Below, in pieces: positions 50,445-60,006 of a stretch of 60,006 nt of DNA; position 1 is the stretch's first letter; each line of letters begins with the position of its first letter. Location: contig NZ_FOFF01000052.1 in NCBI RefSeq assembly GCF_900110755.1, forward strand, positions 1 to 60,006. Reading direction: 5' to 3'. The translations under genes were made by a program, and so were the position numbers. Below the pieces are notes generated by a model that saw only the letters and a program-made list of their open reading frames with translations, was not told the origin of the DNA and made no database searches. Source of the DNA: Streptomyces sp. yr375. Its GTDB lineage: Bacteria; Actinomycetota; Actinomycetes; Streptomycetales; Streptomycetaceae.

Positions 50445-50468
50445 AGCCCAGATGCGGGCATCTGGGCT
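50445..50468 (-). terminator. terminator after the small secreted protein gene
   Basis: AGCCCAGATGC (50445-50455), GG, GCATCTGGGCT (50458-50468): perfect 11-bp arms. It lies 18 nt behind the stop of the secreted protein gene and 43 nt before the ATPase start, so most transcription should end here. Confidence 0.75.
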
Positions 50469-50486
50469 GTGGAGTGCAGAAGGCTT

Positions 50487-50906
50487 CTAGCTACCGTTCG
50501 AATAGCTTTTGGTGACCGAGCAGTTGTCCGGGTGCAGACTGCCGCGGTTTCGGCATGCCCTGATATCGGCTTGGTTGGTGTAGCGCTGGGCGCCATCCCA
50601 ATTCGAGTGATGCAGGTGGACGGTCTTCCCCTGCTTGCCGTTGTAGCGCACCCAACTGTGCCCCTCGACACGTACCAGCACGTAGACGTTGTGGCCGTCT
50701 TCCGCGTCAGCGTCCTTCAGTTTGCCTTTCCACTCGAAGGCACCGTGGTTCTGGCCTGCGGGATTGAAGCGGTACTCGCCACCCCTGAAGCGAACACCCG
50801 ACGAGTTCAGCTCCGGCATGCCATGCCAGTCGACCGTGCCAACTGCCGTACCCGCGCCCACGAGAAACGCCCCCGCTGCCAGCACTCCGACCCATACCTT
50901 GCGCAT
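50487..50906 (-). CDS. small secreted protein of unknown function
   Basis: 139 aa from the ATG at 50906 (GAGAGGTG 4-5 nt upstream). Signal peptide 1-24 (VWVGVLAAGAFLVGAGTAVG). The mature part is about 115 aa, with GGEYRFNPAGQNHGAFEWKG, GHNVYVLVRVEGHSWVRY and two Cys (IRACRNRG, PDNCSVTK) that may form a disulphide. The beta-rich, aromatic look suggests a small beta-sandwich binding domain. I do not recognise the family. It precedes the ABC transporter operon on the same strand but is separated from it by a hairpin; regulation in common is possible. Confidence 0.72.
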   Translation of the reverse strand: MRKVWVGVLAAGAFLVGAGTAVGTVDWHGMPELNSSGVRFRGGEYRFNPAGQNHGAFEWKGKLKDADAEDGHNVYVLVRVEGHSWVRYNGKQGKTVHLHHSNWDGAQRYTNQADIRACRNRGSLHPDNCSVTKSYSNGS

Positions 50907-51037
50907 TGCGCACCTCTCTGACGGCCAGGCAGCCCCCTCGGCCACCACTGGCAACAGAAAGTAGTCGATCGGACACGTGCTGAAACCTTCAGTCGTCCAC
51001 CCGCCATCACATCAGGTGATCGAAATCCAGACACAAG

Positions 51038-51068
51038 AGGACGGCACCCCCGCACAGGGTGCCGTCCT
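51038..51068. terminator. terminator downstream of ppdK
   Basis: AGGACGGCACCC (51038-51049), 7-nt loop, GGGTGCCGTCCT (51057-51068): a perfect 12-bp stem about 100 nt behind the ppdK stop. It can also stop transcription entering from the left. Confidence 0.8.
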
Positions 51069-51164
51069 CCATGGTGGCCGGAGTCGCCGCCGATCGGTGA
51101 GGGTCGGGGACCGGTGGCGGCTCCGGGGTTCAGTGGGCCGTGAGGGGCTGGTTGCCCCTTGGGC

Positions 51165-53894
<2,730 letters not shown>

Positions 53895-54056
53895 GGGTCT
53901 CGACTCCTCGAGGACGCGGTGGCTGCCCTGACGGCCAGGAACATACCCAGATCGAAGGCTCCTGGGTACGTCCACTTGCGCGTCATGTGCCTGTAACCAG
54001 CCGTCCGCCAGCGGATTGAAAGTCAAGGCTTGGCAAGTCCAGAGCAGCGAATGTTT

Positions 54057-54206
54057 TCACTTCTTGAACGCAAGCACCCCTTCCGCCACCTCATCGCCGC
54101 TCACATGAGCAATGAGGGCTACGTTTGATTTCGGTCGATGAACGATCAAGGGGTGGCACCCAGTGCCACTCTTTGGAGAAGTGCAATCGATCGCGGGTGC
54201 GCTCAT
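54057..54206 (-). CDS. possible small ORF upstream of ppdK
   Basis: 49 codons starting ATG AGC GCA at 54206 and ending VAEGVLAFKK. Codon third positions are only weakly G/C-biased and there is no close ribosome site (GAGGGGGGT is about 15 nt away), so coding is doubtful. Its middle covers a perfect dyad. It might be a leader peptide, or merely part of a regulatory region for ppdK. Not recognised. Confidence 0.25.
   Translation of the reverse strand: MSAPAIDCTSPKSGTGCHPLIVHRPKSNVALIAHVSGDEVAEGVLAFKK
54153..54169. promoter_or_regulatory. perfect dyad in the ppdK upstream region
   Basis: GTGGCAC (54153-54159), CCA, GTGCCAC (54163-54169). It is too short for a terminator without a T-tract and fits a regulator site of dimeric type. 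Confidence 0.45.
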
Positions 54207-54300
54207 CTGAGCAATACCCCCCTCGGGGGTGGCGAGAATCACGCCGCCACACGGCCCCGGATGTCACCATGCGGACGCCCTCGCCCACCACGAGCGTGCC

Positions 54301-55509
54301 TCACACCCCCAGTGCCAGCAACCGCTCCTCGACCCGCTCCGGCGCGTACAGGTGCTCCACGACCATCGCGCCCGCCCCCACCAGCGCCGCCCGCTCCCCC
54401 AGCCGCGAGGTCACGACGTCCAGATGGGCCGTGGAGCGGGGCAGCGCCCGCTGGTAGAGCAGCTCGCGCACGCCGGTGAGGAAGGCGGTGCCGGCCAGAT
54501 CCCCGGCGATCATCAGGACCCCGGGGTTCAGCAGCGTCACGACCGTCGCCAGGACGTCCCCGACCCGGCGCCCCGCTTCCCGGGCCAGCGCCGCCGCCCC
54601 GGGGTGCCCGGCGGCGAGCAGCTCGCGCACGTCCGAGCCCGAGGACGCCGGTACGCCCGACTCCGCGAGCCGTCGCGCCACGGCGCCACCGCTGGCGACG
54701 GCGGCGAGACAGCCGTACGAGCCGCAGCGGCACAGCGCCTCCGCGCCCACCCGGATGTGCCCGATGTCGCCTGCGCCGCCGTCGACGCCCCGGAAGACCG
54801 AGCCGTCGACCACGACCCCGGCGCCGATGCCGGTGGACACCTTGACCAGCACGAACGCCGAGCAGTCGGGGTGTCCGGTGCGCTGTTCGCCGTACGCCAT
54901 GAGGTTCGCGTCGTTGTCGACGAGGACGGGCACCGTCCGGGCGCTGGCGCCCTCGCCGGTGCGCTCGGCGAAGGCCCTGGCCAGGCGGCTTCGTATGTCG
55001 TAGCCGTCCCAGCCGGGCATGATCGGCGGCTGGACGACCCGGCCGGTCTCGCTGTCGACGGGGCCGGGGACGGCGAGTCCGATGCCGCAGACCTCGTCCG
55101 CCCGGTGGCCCGCCTTCTCCAGCAACTCGGCGAACCAGCCGCCGAGTTCGCCGAGTACGGCGTCCGGGCCGTCCTCGATGACGAGCGTGCCGCCGTGCTC
55201 GGCGAGGATCTCGCCGGTCAGCGTCAGTACGGCGGCGCGGGCGTGGCGGGTGTCGAGGTCGGCGGCCAGGACGACGGCGTGGGCGTCGTCGAACTCCAGG
55301 GTGATGGACGGACGGCCGCCGAGGGGCGAGTCCACCGGACCGCCCGCGCCCTCGCGCAGCCAGCCGGCCCGGAACAGGCGGTCGAGGCGCTGGCCGACGG
55401 TGGCGCGGGAGAGGCCGGTGGCCTGTTGGAGGGCGCCGCGCGTGGTCGCCCGCCCGCTGCGCACCAGTTCGAGAAGATCGCCGGCACGAGCCTGGCCGCG
55501 TCCGGTCAT
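54301..55509 (-). CDS. ROK-family transcriptional repressor
   Basis: 402 aa from the ATG at 55509 (GGGGG 7 nt ahead). N-terminal winged helix (TTRGALQQATGLSRATVGQRLDRLF), followed by the ROK sugar kinase fold: VVLAADLDTRHARAAVL, GIGLAVPGPVD, VLVDNDANLMAYGE, VKVSTGIGAGVVVDG and the zinc motif CRCGSYGCLAAVAS. In the last, the Glu that follows C-L in glucokinases is Ala, so kinase action is unlikely. It would sense a sugar and control the divergent glycosidase operon across 120 bp. Confidence 0.9.
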   Translation of the reverse strand: MTGRGQARAGDLLELVRSGRATTRGALQQATGLSRATVGQRLDRLFRAGWLREGAGGPVDSPLGGRPSITLEFDDAHAVVLAADLDTRHARAAVLTLTGEILAEHGGTLVIEDGPDAVLGELGGWFAELLEKAGHRADEVCGIGLAVPGPVDSETGRVVQPPIMPGWDGYDIRSRLARAFAERTGEGASARTVPVLVDNDANLMAYGEQRTGHPDCSAFVLVKVSTGIGAGVVVDGSVFRGVDGGAGDIGHIRVGAEALCRCGSYGCLAAVASGGAVARRLAESGVPASSGSDVRELLAAGHPGAAALAREAGRRVGDVLATVVTLLNPGVLMIAGDLAGTAFLTGVRELLYQRALPRSTAHLDVVTSRLGERAALVGAGAMVVEHLYAPERVEERLLALGV

Positions 55510-55539
55510 GCGCACCCCCTTGTGTTTATCAAGCCTGCA

Positions 55540-55567
55540 TTACATATTGAGTTTTGCGTGTTAAATA
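55540..55567 (+). promoter_or_regulatory. candidate promoter/operator between ROK gene and glycosidase gene
   Basis: TTACAT, 16 nt, TAAATA within a 60-nt AT-rich island (about 55520-55575) that separates the divergent genes. TTTATC near 55525 and TAAATAG near 55562 are loosely symmetric, a layout that suits binding of the ROK repressor. Confidence 0.45.
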
Positions 55568-55629
55568 GACGTAACCCTACGGTAGCCACTGCCGAACCAG
55601 TCGGCCTTGTCGTCTTCGGGGAGCCCCGA

Positions 55630-57558
55630 GTGGATCGCACCGCCCAGCTCATCGCCCGCCCGGCGGAGTACGCCGTTGCATACGATCCGACGGCTCCGCC
55701 GGGGCCGTCGCAGGTCAGGACACCGCATCTCGGGGCGCTGCACGCGGGCGCGGTGGCGGTGCTGGAGGGCAACTGGACGGGCACGTCGACGGTCCCCTCC
55801 CGCCGTCTGTACCCGCACCAGTGGTCCTGGGACTCGGCGTTCATCGCGATCGGGCTGCGGCACGTGTCGCCGCAGCGGGCGCAGACGGAGTTGGAAACAC
55901 TGCTGGCCGCCCAGTGGGACGACGGGCGGGTCCCGCACATCGTCTTCAACCCCTCCGTGCCGCTCGACGCGTACTTCCCGAGCCCCGACTTCTGGCGCTC
56001 CTCGACCGCGGGGCGCGCTGCGGGCGCCCCGCGCACCGTACAGACCTCTGGCATCGTGCAGCCACCGGTGCACGCGCTCGCGGCCTGGCTGGTGCACCGC
56101 GCCGACCCGGGGCTCTCGCGGGCGCGCGGCTTCCTGGCCCGGGTCTACCCGCGGCTGGCCGCCTGGCACCGCTATCTGCTGCACCGGCGGGACCTGGGCG
56201 GCGGCGGGCTGGTGTCGGTCGTCCACCCCTGGGAGCAGGGGATGGACAACGCGCCGTCCTGGGACGCGCCGCTCGCCCGGGTCACCCCGGCCCCGACCCG
56301 CTCCTTCCGGCGCGCCGACCTCGACCACGGGGCCGCGGAGGACCGTCCGACGGACCTGGACTACGGGCGGTACGTACGACTGGCGACGGAGTACCGGGAC
56401 GGCGGCTACGCCGACGGCGGCGAGGGCGGGGGCCGGGAGTTCGCCGTCGAGGACCCCTCCTTCAACGCGCTGCTCATCGCCTCCGAGCACGCCCTCGCGC
56501 GCATCGCGCAGGAACTGGGCGCGACGGCCACGGCCCGCCACGCCCGCGCGGAACGCCTGACGGCGGCGCTGGTGGAGCGGCTGTGGGACCCGGCGGAGGG
56601 CATGTTCTTCTGCCGCGACGTACGCGGCGGCGGCCTGATCCCCGAGCGGGGAGTCTCCGGGCTCGTCCCGCTGCTGCTGCCCGGGCTCCCGCGCGAGGTG
56701 GTGACGGCCGTCGTCCGGACACTGCGCGGCCCGCACTTCGGCCTCGGTACGACGACCCGCCTCGTCCCCAGCTACGACCTGCTCGGCGAGGCCTTCGACC
56801 CACACCGCTACTGGCGCGGCCCCGCCTGGTTCAACACAAGCTGGCTACTGGAACGGGGCCTGCGAATCCACGGCAGGGTCACCGACGCGGACGCGCTGCG
56901 CCACGCGGTCCTGGACACCGCGGCCAGCTCGGACTTCGCGGAATACGTCGACCCGCACACGGGCGAGGCCTGCGGCGCAACCAGCTTTAGCTGGACCGCC
57001 GCACTCACCCTTGACCTGCTGCATGGCGGGGAGTTGGCGCAGGGCGGCGGCGACTTGCCGCAGGGCGGCGGCTTGGTGCAGGGCGGCGGCTTGGCGCAGG
57101 GCGGCGGCTTGGCGCAGGGCGGCGGCTTGGCGCAGGGCGGGGAGCTGACGCAGGGCAGCGATTTGGCGCACGCCAACGACCTCGCGCCCGGCAACGACCT
57201 TGCGCGCAGTGGTGATTGGGCGCACGGCGGGGACTTGCCGCAGGGCGGCGACTTGGCGCACGCCAACGACCTGGCACACGGCAGCGACTTGGCGCGCGGC
57301 GGCGATCTGGCGCATGCCAACGACCTGCTGCACAGCGGCGACTTGGCGCACGCCAACGACCTACCGCACGGCGGCGACCTACCGCACGGCGGCGACCTAT
57401 CGCACGGCGGCGGCTTGGCGCACAGCAGCGATTGGTCGCACGGCGGGGAACTGCCGCGTGCCAACGGCCTACCACCGCACGGCAACGACCAGCCGCACAA
57501 CGGCGATTTGGCGCACGGCAACGAAGCGATCGCGCTCAAGGGAGGGGACCAGGGATGA
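55630..57558 (+). CDS. glycosyl hydrolase (GH63/MGH1-like) with hexapeptide-repeat tail
   Basis: 642 aa from GTG 55630 (GGGGAG 6-8 nt ahead). Residues 1-465 form an (alpha/alpha)6 toroid like MGH1/GH63 or trehalase-type enzymes: HQWSWDSAFIAIGLRHV, HPWEQGMDNAPSWDAPL, YWRGPAWFNTSWLLERGL, and GEACGATSFSWTAALTLDLL. Acidic residues in the D-x-A and W-E-Q-G-M-D stretches are probably catalytic. From about residue 467 to 635 follow some 27 hexapeptides of the type LAQGGG, LAHAND, LPHGGD. The stop overlaps the ATG of the next gene (ATGA), so the tail is in the coding frame. Substrate: an alpha-glucoside or mannosylglycerate-like sugar, by family only. Confidence 0.85.
   Translation: MDRTAQLIARPAEYAVAYDPTAPPGPSQVRTPHLGALHAGAVAVLEGNWTGTSTVPSRRLYPHQWSWDSAFIAIGLRHVSPQRAQTELETLLAAQWDDGRVPHIVFNPSVPLDAYFPSPDFWRSSTAGRAAGAPRTVQTSGIVQPPVHALAAWLVHRADPGLSRARGFLARVYPRLAAWHRYLLHRRDLGGGGLVSVVHPWEQGMDNAPSWDAPLARVTPAPTRSFRRADLDHGAAEDRPTDLDYGRYVRLATEYRDGGYADGGEGGGREFAVEDPSFNALLIASEHALARIAQELGATATARHARAERLTAALVERLWDPAEGMFFCRDVRGGGLIPERGVSGLVPLLLPGLPREVVTAVVRTLRGPHFGLGTTTRLVPSYDLLGEAFDPHRYWRGPAWFNTSWLLERGLRIHGRVTDADALRHAVLDTAASSDFAEYVDPHTGEACGATSFSWTAALTLDLLHGGELAQGGGDLPQGGGLVQGGGLAQGGGLAQGGGLAQGGELTQGSDLAHANDLAPGNDLARSGDWAHGGDLPQGGDLAHANDLAHGSDLARGGDLAHANDLLHSGDLAHANDLPHGGDLPHGGDLSHGGGLAHSSDWSHGGELPRANGLPPHGNDQPHNGDLAHGNEAIALKGGDQG
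57031..57534 (+). repeat. 18-bp tandem repeat array inside the glycosidase gene
   Basis: About 27 units of 18 bp. The 5' units are nearly identical (TTGGCGCAGGGCGGCGGC at 57091-57108 and again at 57109-57126), while units toward the 3' end have diverged to LAHAND-type codons. Because 18 is a multiple of three, all units stay in frame; spurious frames on both strands stay open as well. Confidence 0.9.
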
Positions 57559-59504
57559 CCGATCGGCATCATCTGCTCGTGTACGGCGGGACGTTCGCCG
57601 CCGTGGGCGACCGTGGGGACATCAGCGGTGTGGCAGGCTCCGGCTCGGCCTCCGGATCTCCGGAGGGGTTATTCGTCCGGGACGCCCGGCACCTCAGCCG
57701 CTGGCAGTTGACGATCGACGGCGCGGTGCCGGAGGCGCTCTCGCCGGTCGCCGAGGGGGAGACCACGCGGTGCGTGCTCGTGCCGCGCGGTGGGCGCAAC
57801 GAGCCGCCGTCCTGCACGCTGTTCCGTGAACAGGCCGTCGGGGACAGCTCGTTCGTGGAGTCGTTGCGGGTCGTCAGCAACCGGCCGGTGCCGACGACGG
57901 TCCGCCTCGCCGTCACCGCCGACGCCGACTTCACCGACCAGTTCGAACTGCGCTCCGACCACCGTACGTACGCGAAGACCGGGGTCGTCCGACGCCGCCA
58001 AGTCCTCGACGACGGCGTGGAGTTCACGTACCAGCGCGCCGAGTGGAAGTCCTGCACGACGGTGACGGCCGAGCCCGCGCCGGACGGCGTCGAGGAGACC
58101 GGCACCGGCGCGCGCCGTCTGGTGTGGAAGCTGGAGCTCGAGCCGCACGGCTCGGCCGAGTTGACGCTGCGGGTGATGGCCCGGCCGCACGGTGAGAAAC
58201 GGGCCCTGCGCGTGCCCCGCTCCCCGGCCGCGGTGGCCGAGCAACTCCGGGAGCTGGAAGGCGAGTTCGTGGAGGGCGTGGCCTTCCCGACCGGCTGGCC
58301 CGAGCTGGCCGCCGCCTGCGCCCGCGGCCTCGCGGACCTGGCCGCGCTCCAGGTCCAGGCGACCGGTCCGGACGGCGAGGAGCTGCGCGTCCCGGCGGCG
58401 GGCGCGCCCTGGTTCCTGACCCTGCTGGGCCGCGACGCCCTCCTGACCTCACTCTTCACCCTCCCCTACCGGCCGGGCCCGGCCGCCGCCACGCTGCGGG
58501 CGCTGGCCGTCGGCCAGGCGACCGAGACGGGCCGGGAGTCGGTGTCCCAGCCGGGCAAGATCGTGCACGAGGTGCGGCACGGCGAACTGGCCCACTTCGG
58601 GCAGGTCCCGTTCGGCCGCTACTACGGCTCGGTGGACGCGACGCCGCTGTTCCTCGTCCTGCTCGGCGCGTATGTCGAGCAGACCGGCGACGTGCGGCTG
58701 GCGCGCCGCCTGGAGCCGAACGCGCGGGCGGCGATCGGCTGGATGCTGGACCACGGCGGGCTGACCTCCCGTGGCTACCTGGTCTACCGCGCCGACCAGG
58801 GCGGCCTGGCCAACCAGAACTGGAAGGACTCCCCGGGCGCGATCTGCTCCGCCGACGGCACGCGGGCGGGTGGGCCGGTGATGGCGGCGGGGGCGCAGGG
58901 GTACGCGTACGACGCGCTGCGCCGCACGGCGTGGGTGGCGCGGACGGCGTGGGAGGACGAGAAGTACGCGGCGCTGCTGGAGCAGGCCGCCGCCGACCTC
59001 CGGGACCGTTTCCAGCGGGACTTCTGGATGCCGGGCCGCTCCTTCCCGGCGCTCGCGCTGGACGGCGAGGGCCGCCAGGTCGACGCGCTGGCCTCGGACG
59101 CGGGGCACCTGCTGTGGTCGGGCCTGCTGGACAAGGAGTACGGGGAGATCGTCGGCCGGCGGCTCCTGGAACCGGACTTCTTCTCGGGTTGGGGCGTGCG
59201 CACCCTGGCCTCCGGCCAACCGGCGTACCACCCGCTCTCCTACCACCGGGGTTCGGTCTGGCCGCACGACAACGCGCTGATCACGCTGGGTCTGGCCCGC
59301 TACGGCCTGCACGACGAGGCCCGCGCGGTCGCCCACGCGCTCGTCGACGCGGCGACGGCGACCGGCCACCGCCTCCCCGAGGTCCTCGCCGGCTACGACC
59401 GCGACACCCACCCCCGACCGGTCCCTTACCCACACGCCTGCGTACGCGAATCCCGCTCGGCAGCGGCCCCCTTGGCCCTGCTCACGGCGGTCGGCGGCGC
59501 ATAA
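57555..59504 (+). CDS. amylo-alpha-1,6-glucosidase / glycogen debranching-type protein
   Basis: 649 aa. N-terminal GDE-type domain (PEGLFVRDARHLSRWQLTIDG; residues of about 8-210) and a C-terminal (alpha/alpha)6 barrel with PWFLTLLGRDALLTSLF, GQVPFGRYYGSVDATPLFL, NQNWKDSPGAI and HPLSYHRGSVWPHDNALI. D in GRDA and the Asp/Glu near NWKDS are probable acidic catalysts. Such proteins are widespread next to alpha-glucosidases and trehalose or glycogen enzymes; many lack proof of substrate. Translationally coupled to the glycosidase ahead of it, hence probably under the same ROK control. Confidence 0.88.
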   Translation: MTDRHHLLVYGGTFAAVGDRGDISGVAGSGSASGSPEGLFVRDARHLSRWQLTIDGAVPEALSPVAEGETTRCVLVPRGGRNEPPSCTLFREQAVGDSSFVESLRVVSNRPVPTTVRLAVTADADFTDQFELRSDHRTYAKTGVVRRRQVLDDGVEFTYQRAEWKSCTTVTAEPAPDGVEETGTGARRLVWKLELEPHGSAELTLRVMARPHGEKRALRVPRSPAAVAEQLRELEGEFVEGVAFPTGWPELAAACARGLADLAALQVQATGPDGEELRVPAAGAPWFLTLLGRDALLTSLFTLPYRPGPAAATLRALAVGQATETGRESVSQPGKIVHEVRHGELAHFGQVPFGRYYGSVDATPLFLVLLGAYVEQTGDVRLARRLEPNARAAIGWMLDHGGLTSRGYLVYRADQGGLANQNWKDSPGAICSADGTRAGGPVMAAGAQGYAYDALRRTAWVARTAWEDEKYAALLEQAAADLRDRFQRDFWMPGRSFPALALDGEGRQVDALASDAGHLLWSGLLDKEYGEIVGRRLLEPDFFSGWGVRTLASGQPAYHPLSYHRGSVWPHDNALITLGLARYGLHDEARAVAHALVDAATATGHRLPEVLAGYDRDTHPRPVPYPHACVRESRSAAAPLALLTAVGGA

Positions 59505-59771
59505 CGCTGCGCTTTGCTTGGCCGTTCTCGGGGCTGAGCTTGGACTTGGCGTGACGCCTGGTCCGGGCTTGGCCCGGTGCCCGGGTCGGGCTTGGCCCGG
59601 TGCCCGGGTTGAGCCTGGCTCGGTGCTCGCGTTGAGTCTGACTCGGTGCTCGCGTTGAGCCTGACTCGGTGCTCGCGTTGAGCCTGAGGTTCCCCCTGCC
59701 GGCCGGACAGCTTGATACTGGGACGGATGGTCCCGGAGGAAGCAGTCACAGGTAGTGAGCCAGAAGAGCAA
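59505..59771. other. 267-nt gap before the transposase gene, with tandem repeats
   Basis: Contains the 23-bp repeat array and then about 85 nt that should include the left end of the insertion sequence. The terminal inverted repeat cannot be defined because the other end lies outside the window. No hairpin terminator for the upstream operon was seen other than what the repeats may form. Confidence 0.5.
59570..59684. repeat. five tandem copies of a 23-bp unit
   Basis: Units start at 59570, 59593, 59616, 59639 and 59662. The last two are identical and the first two differ by several bases; the shared core is CGGTGC-C--G-TTGAG. Preceding sequence at 59551-59569 may be a worn sixth copy. Confidence 0.9.
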
Positions 59772-60006
59772 CATGAGTAAGCGGTATACGGCCGAGTTCA
59801 AGCGGGACGCGGTCGCCTTGGCGTTGTCCTCGGAGAAGACGGTCACCGAGGTCGCGAGGGATCTGGGCGTGAGTCCGGAAGGGCTGCGCGGGTGGGTGAA
59901 GCAGGCGAAGGTCGACCGCGGTGAGGGGCCCGCCGGGGCTTTGACCACTGCGGAGCGTGAGGAGTTGGTCCGGCTGCGGCGGAAGGTCCGCGAGCAGGAG
60001 GCCACG
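59772..60006 (+). CDS. IS3-family transposase OrfA (cut by window edge)
   Basis: First 78 codons from the ATG at 59772. SKRYTAEFKRDAVALALSSE, VTEVARDLGVSPEGLRGWVK is the HTH_Tnp_1 helix-turn-helix of IS3-type OrfA proteins, followed by the start of a leucine-zipper-like coiled coil (EELVRLRRKVREQEA). OrfB would follow beyond the window through a -1 frameshift. Whether the element is intact cannot be seen. Confidence 0.9.

Larger units (their letters stand above)
53895..54300. other. 406-nt region between ppdK and the ROK regulator gene
   Basis: Going toward ppdK it contains the dyad ACCCCC/GGGGGT (54216-54230), which may be the terminator of the ROK gene; a possible 49-codon ORF (54057-54206, minus strand); the perfect dyad at 54153-54169; a TTGACT at about 54025 (minus strand); and then the ppdK leader. 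It is AT-richer than average between 54040 and 54210. Confidence 0.45.

Noticed and set aside
57031..57534. CRISPR-like array
   Set aside because: Repeats are contiguous with no unique spacers and they continue a reading frame.
56808..57572. Minus-strand frame with CAKPPPC-type repeats opposite the hexapeptide array
   Set aside because: It arises because an 18-bp repeat keeps every frame open. No start site, no coupling to other genes.
59426..59749. Minus-strand frame encoding REHRVRLNAST repeats
   Set aside because: It is the translation of the 23-bp DNA repeat, has no ribosome site and changes frame with each unit.

Overview
The window is high-GC actinobacterial DNA and is almost certainly from a Streptomyces chromosome. 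It carries a conservon-type histidine kinase operon, an HrdA-type sigma factor next to dnaG, Scr1/DUF397/RsbW-like regulators, a class F sortase and many GTG starts. From memory (no search was run), the order sigma factor - dnaG - pyridine nucleotide-disulphide oxidoreductase - dgt ... secreted M4 protease - nirBD ... ppdK resembles the hrdA region of S. coelicolor.

Layout. 1-4187: end of a LuxR-type regulator, a secreted S53 protease, and an acetate-type symporter with its DUF485 partner. 4933-8598: a sensor operon of NIT-domain kinase, roadblock protein and DUF742 protein, with no GTPase gene following. 8599-9730: a graveyard of decayed genes (sugar-binding protein, ABC permease, NTF2-like protein). 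10028-11391: a VapBC toxin-antitoxin pair and three tRNA genes. 11548-17330: small YtxH-like protein, FGGY sugar kinase and a heterodimeric ABC exporter. 17398-24226: housekeeping block on the minus strand (hrdA, dnaG, oxidoreductase, dgt, sirohydrochlorin chelatase-like). 24399-29350: SanA-like protein with a run-on tail, three small or hypothetical proteins, a DUF2975/HTH pair and a WhiJ-like regulator set. 29440-34733: M4 protease, gamma-glutamylcyclotransferase-like protein, sortase F and its neighbour, a CPT-like kinase and a TauE/SafE permease. 35102-38094: nirBD. 38116-43555: two-component system, carbonic anhydrase and SulP transporter. 43600-47095: short-chain dehydrogenase and an arsenic locus (arsC, ACR3 pump, arsR, divergent arsI-like). 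47446-50906: MacB-like ABC transporter and a small secreted protein. 51165-53894: ppdK. 54301-59504: ROK regulator divergent from two translationally coupled carbohydrate-active enzymes. From 59772: start of an IS3-type transposase.

Genes that seem to work together: the sirohydrochlorin chelatase could supply siroheme to NirB; beta-carbonic anhydrase and the SulP transporter overlap by 4 nt and probably handle bicarbonate; arsR/ACR3/arsC with arsI would detoxify both inorganic and methylated arsenic; the ROK regulator probably controls the two glycosidase genes across a short AT-rich promoter region.

The most unusual signal is at the 3' end of the first glycosidase gene (about 57031-57534). 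The catalytic domain is followed by about 27 tandem hexapeptides of the type L-x-x-x-x-D/G, encoded by an 18-bp DNA repeat and still in frame with the overlapping downstream gene. Other points of interest are the conservon lacking cvnD, perfect palindromic operators before the VapBC and DUF2975/HTH pairs, tandem repeats in several leaders (M4 protease, sortase, nirB), and repetitive tails on a response regulator and on the SulP transporter.
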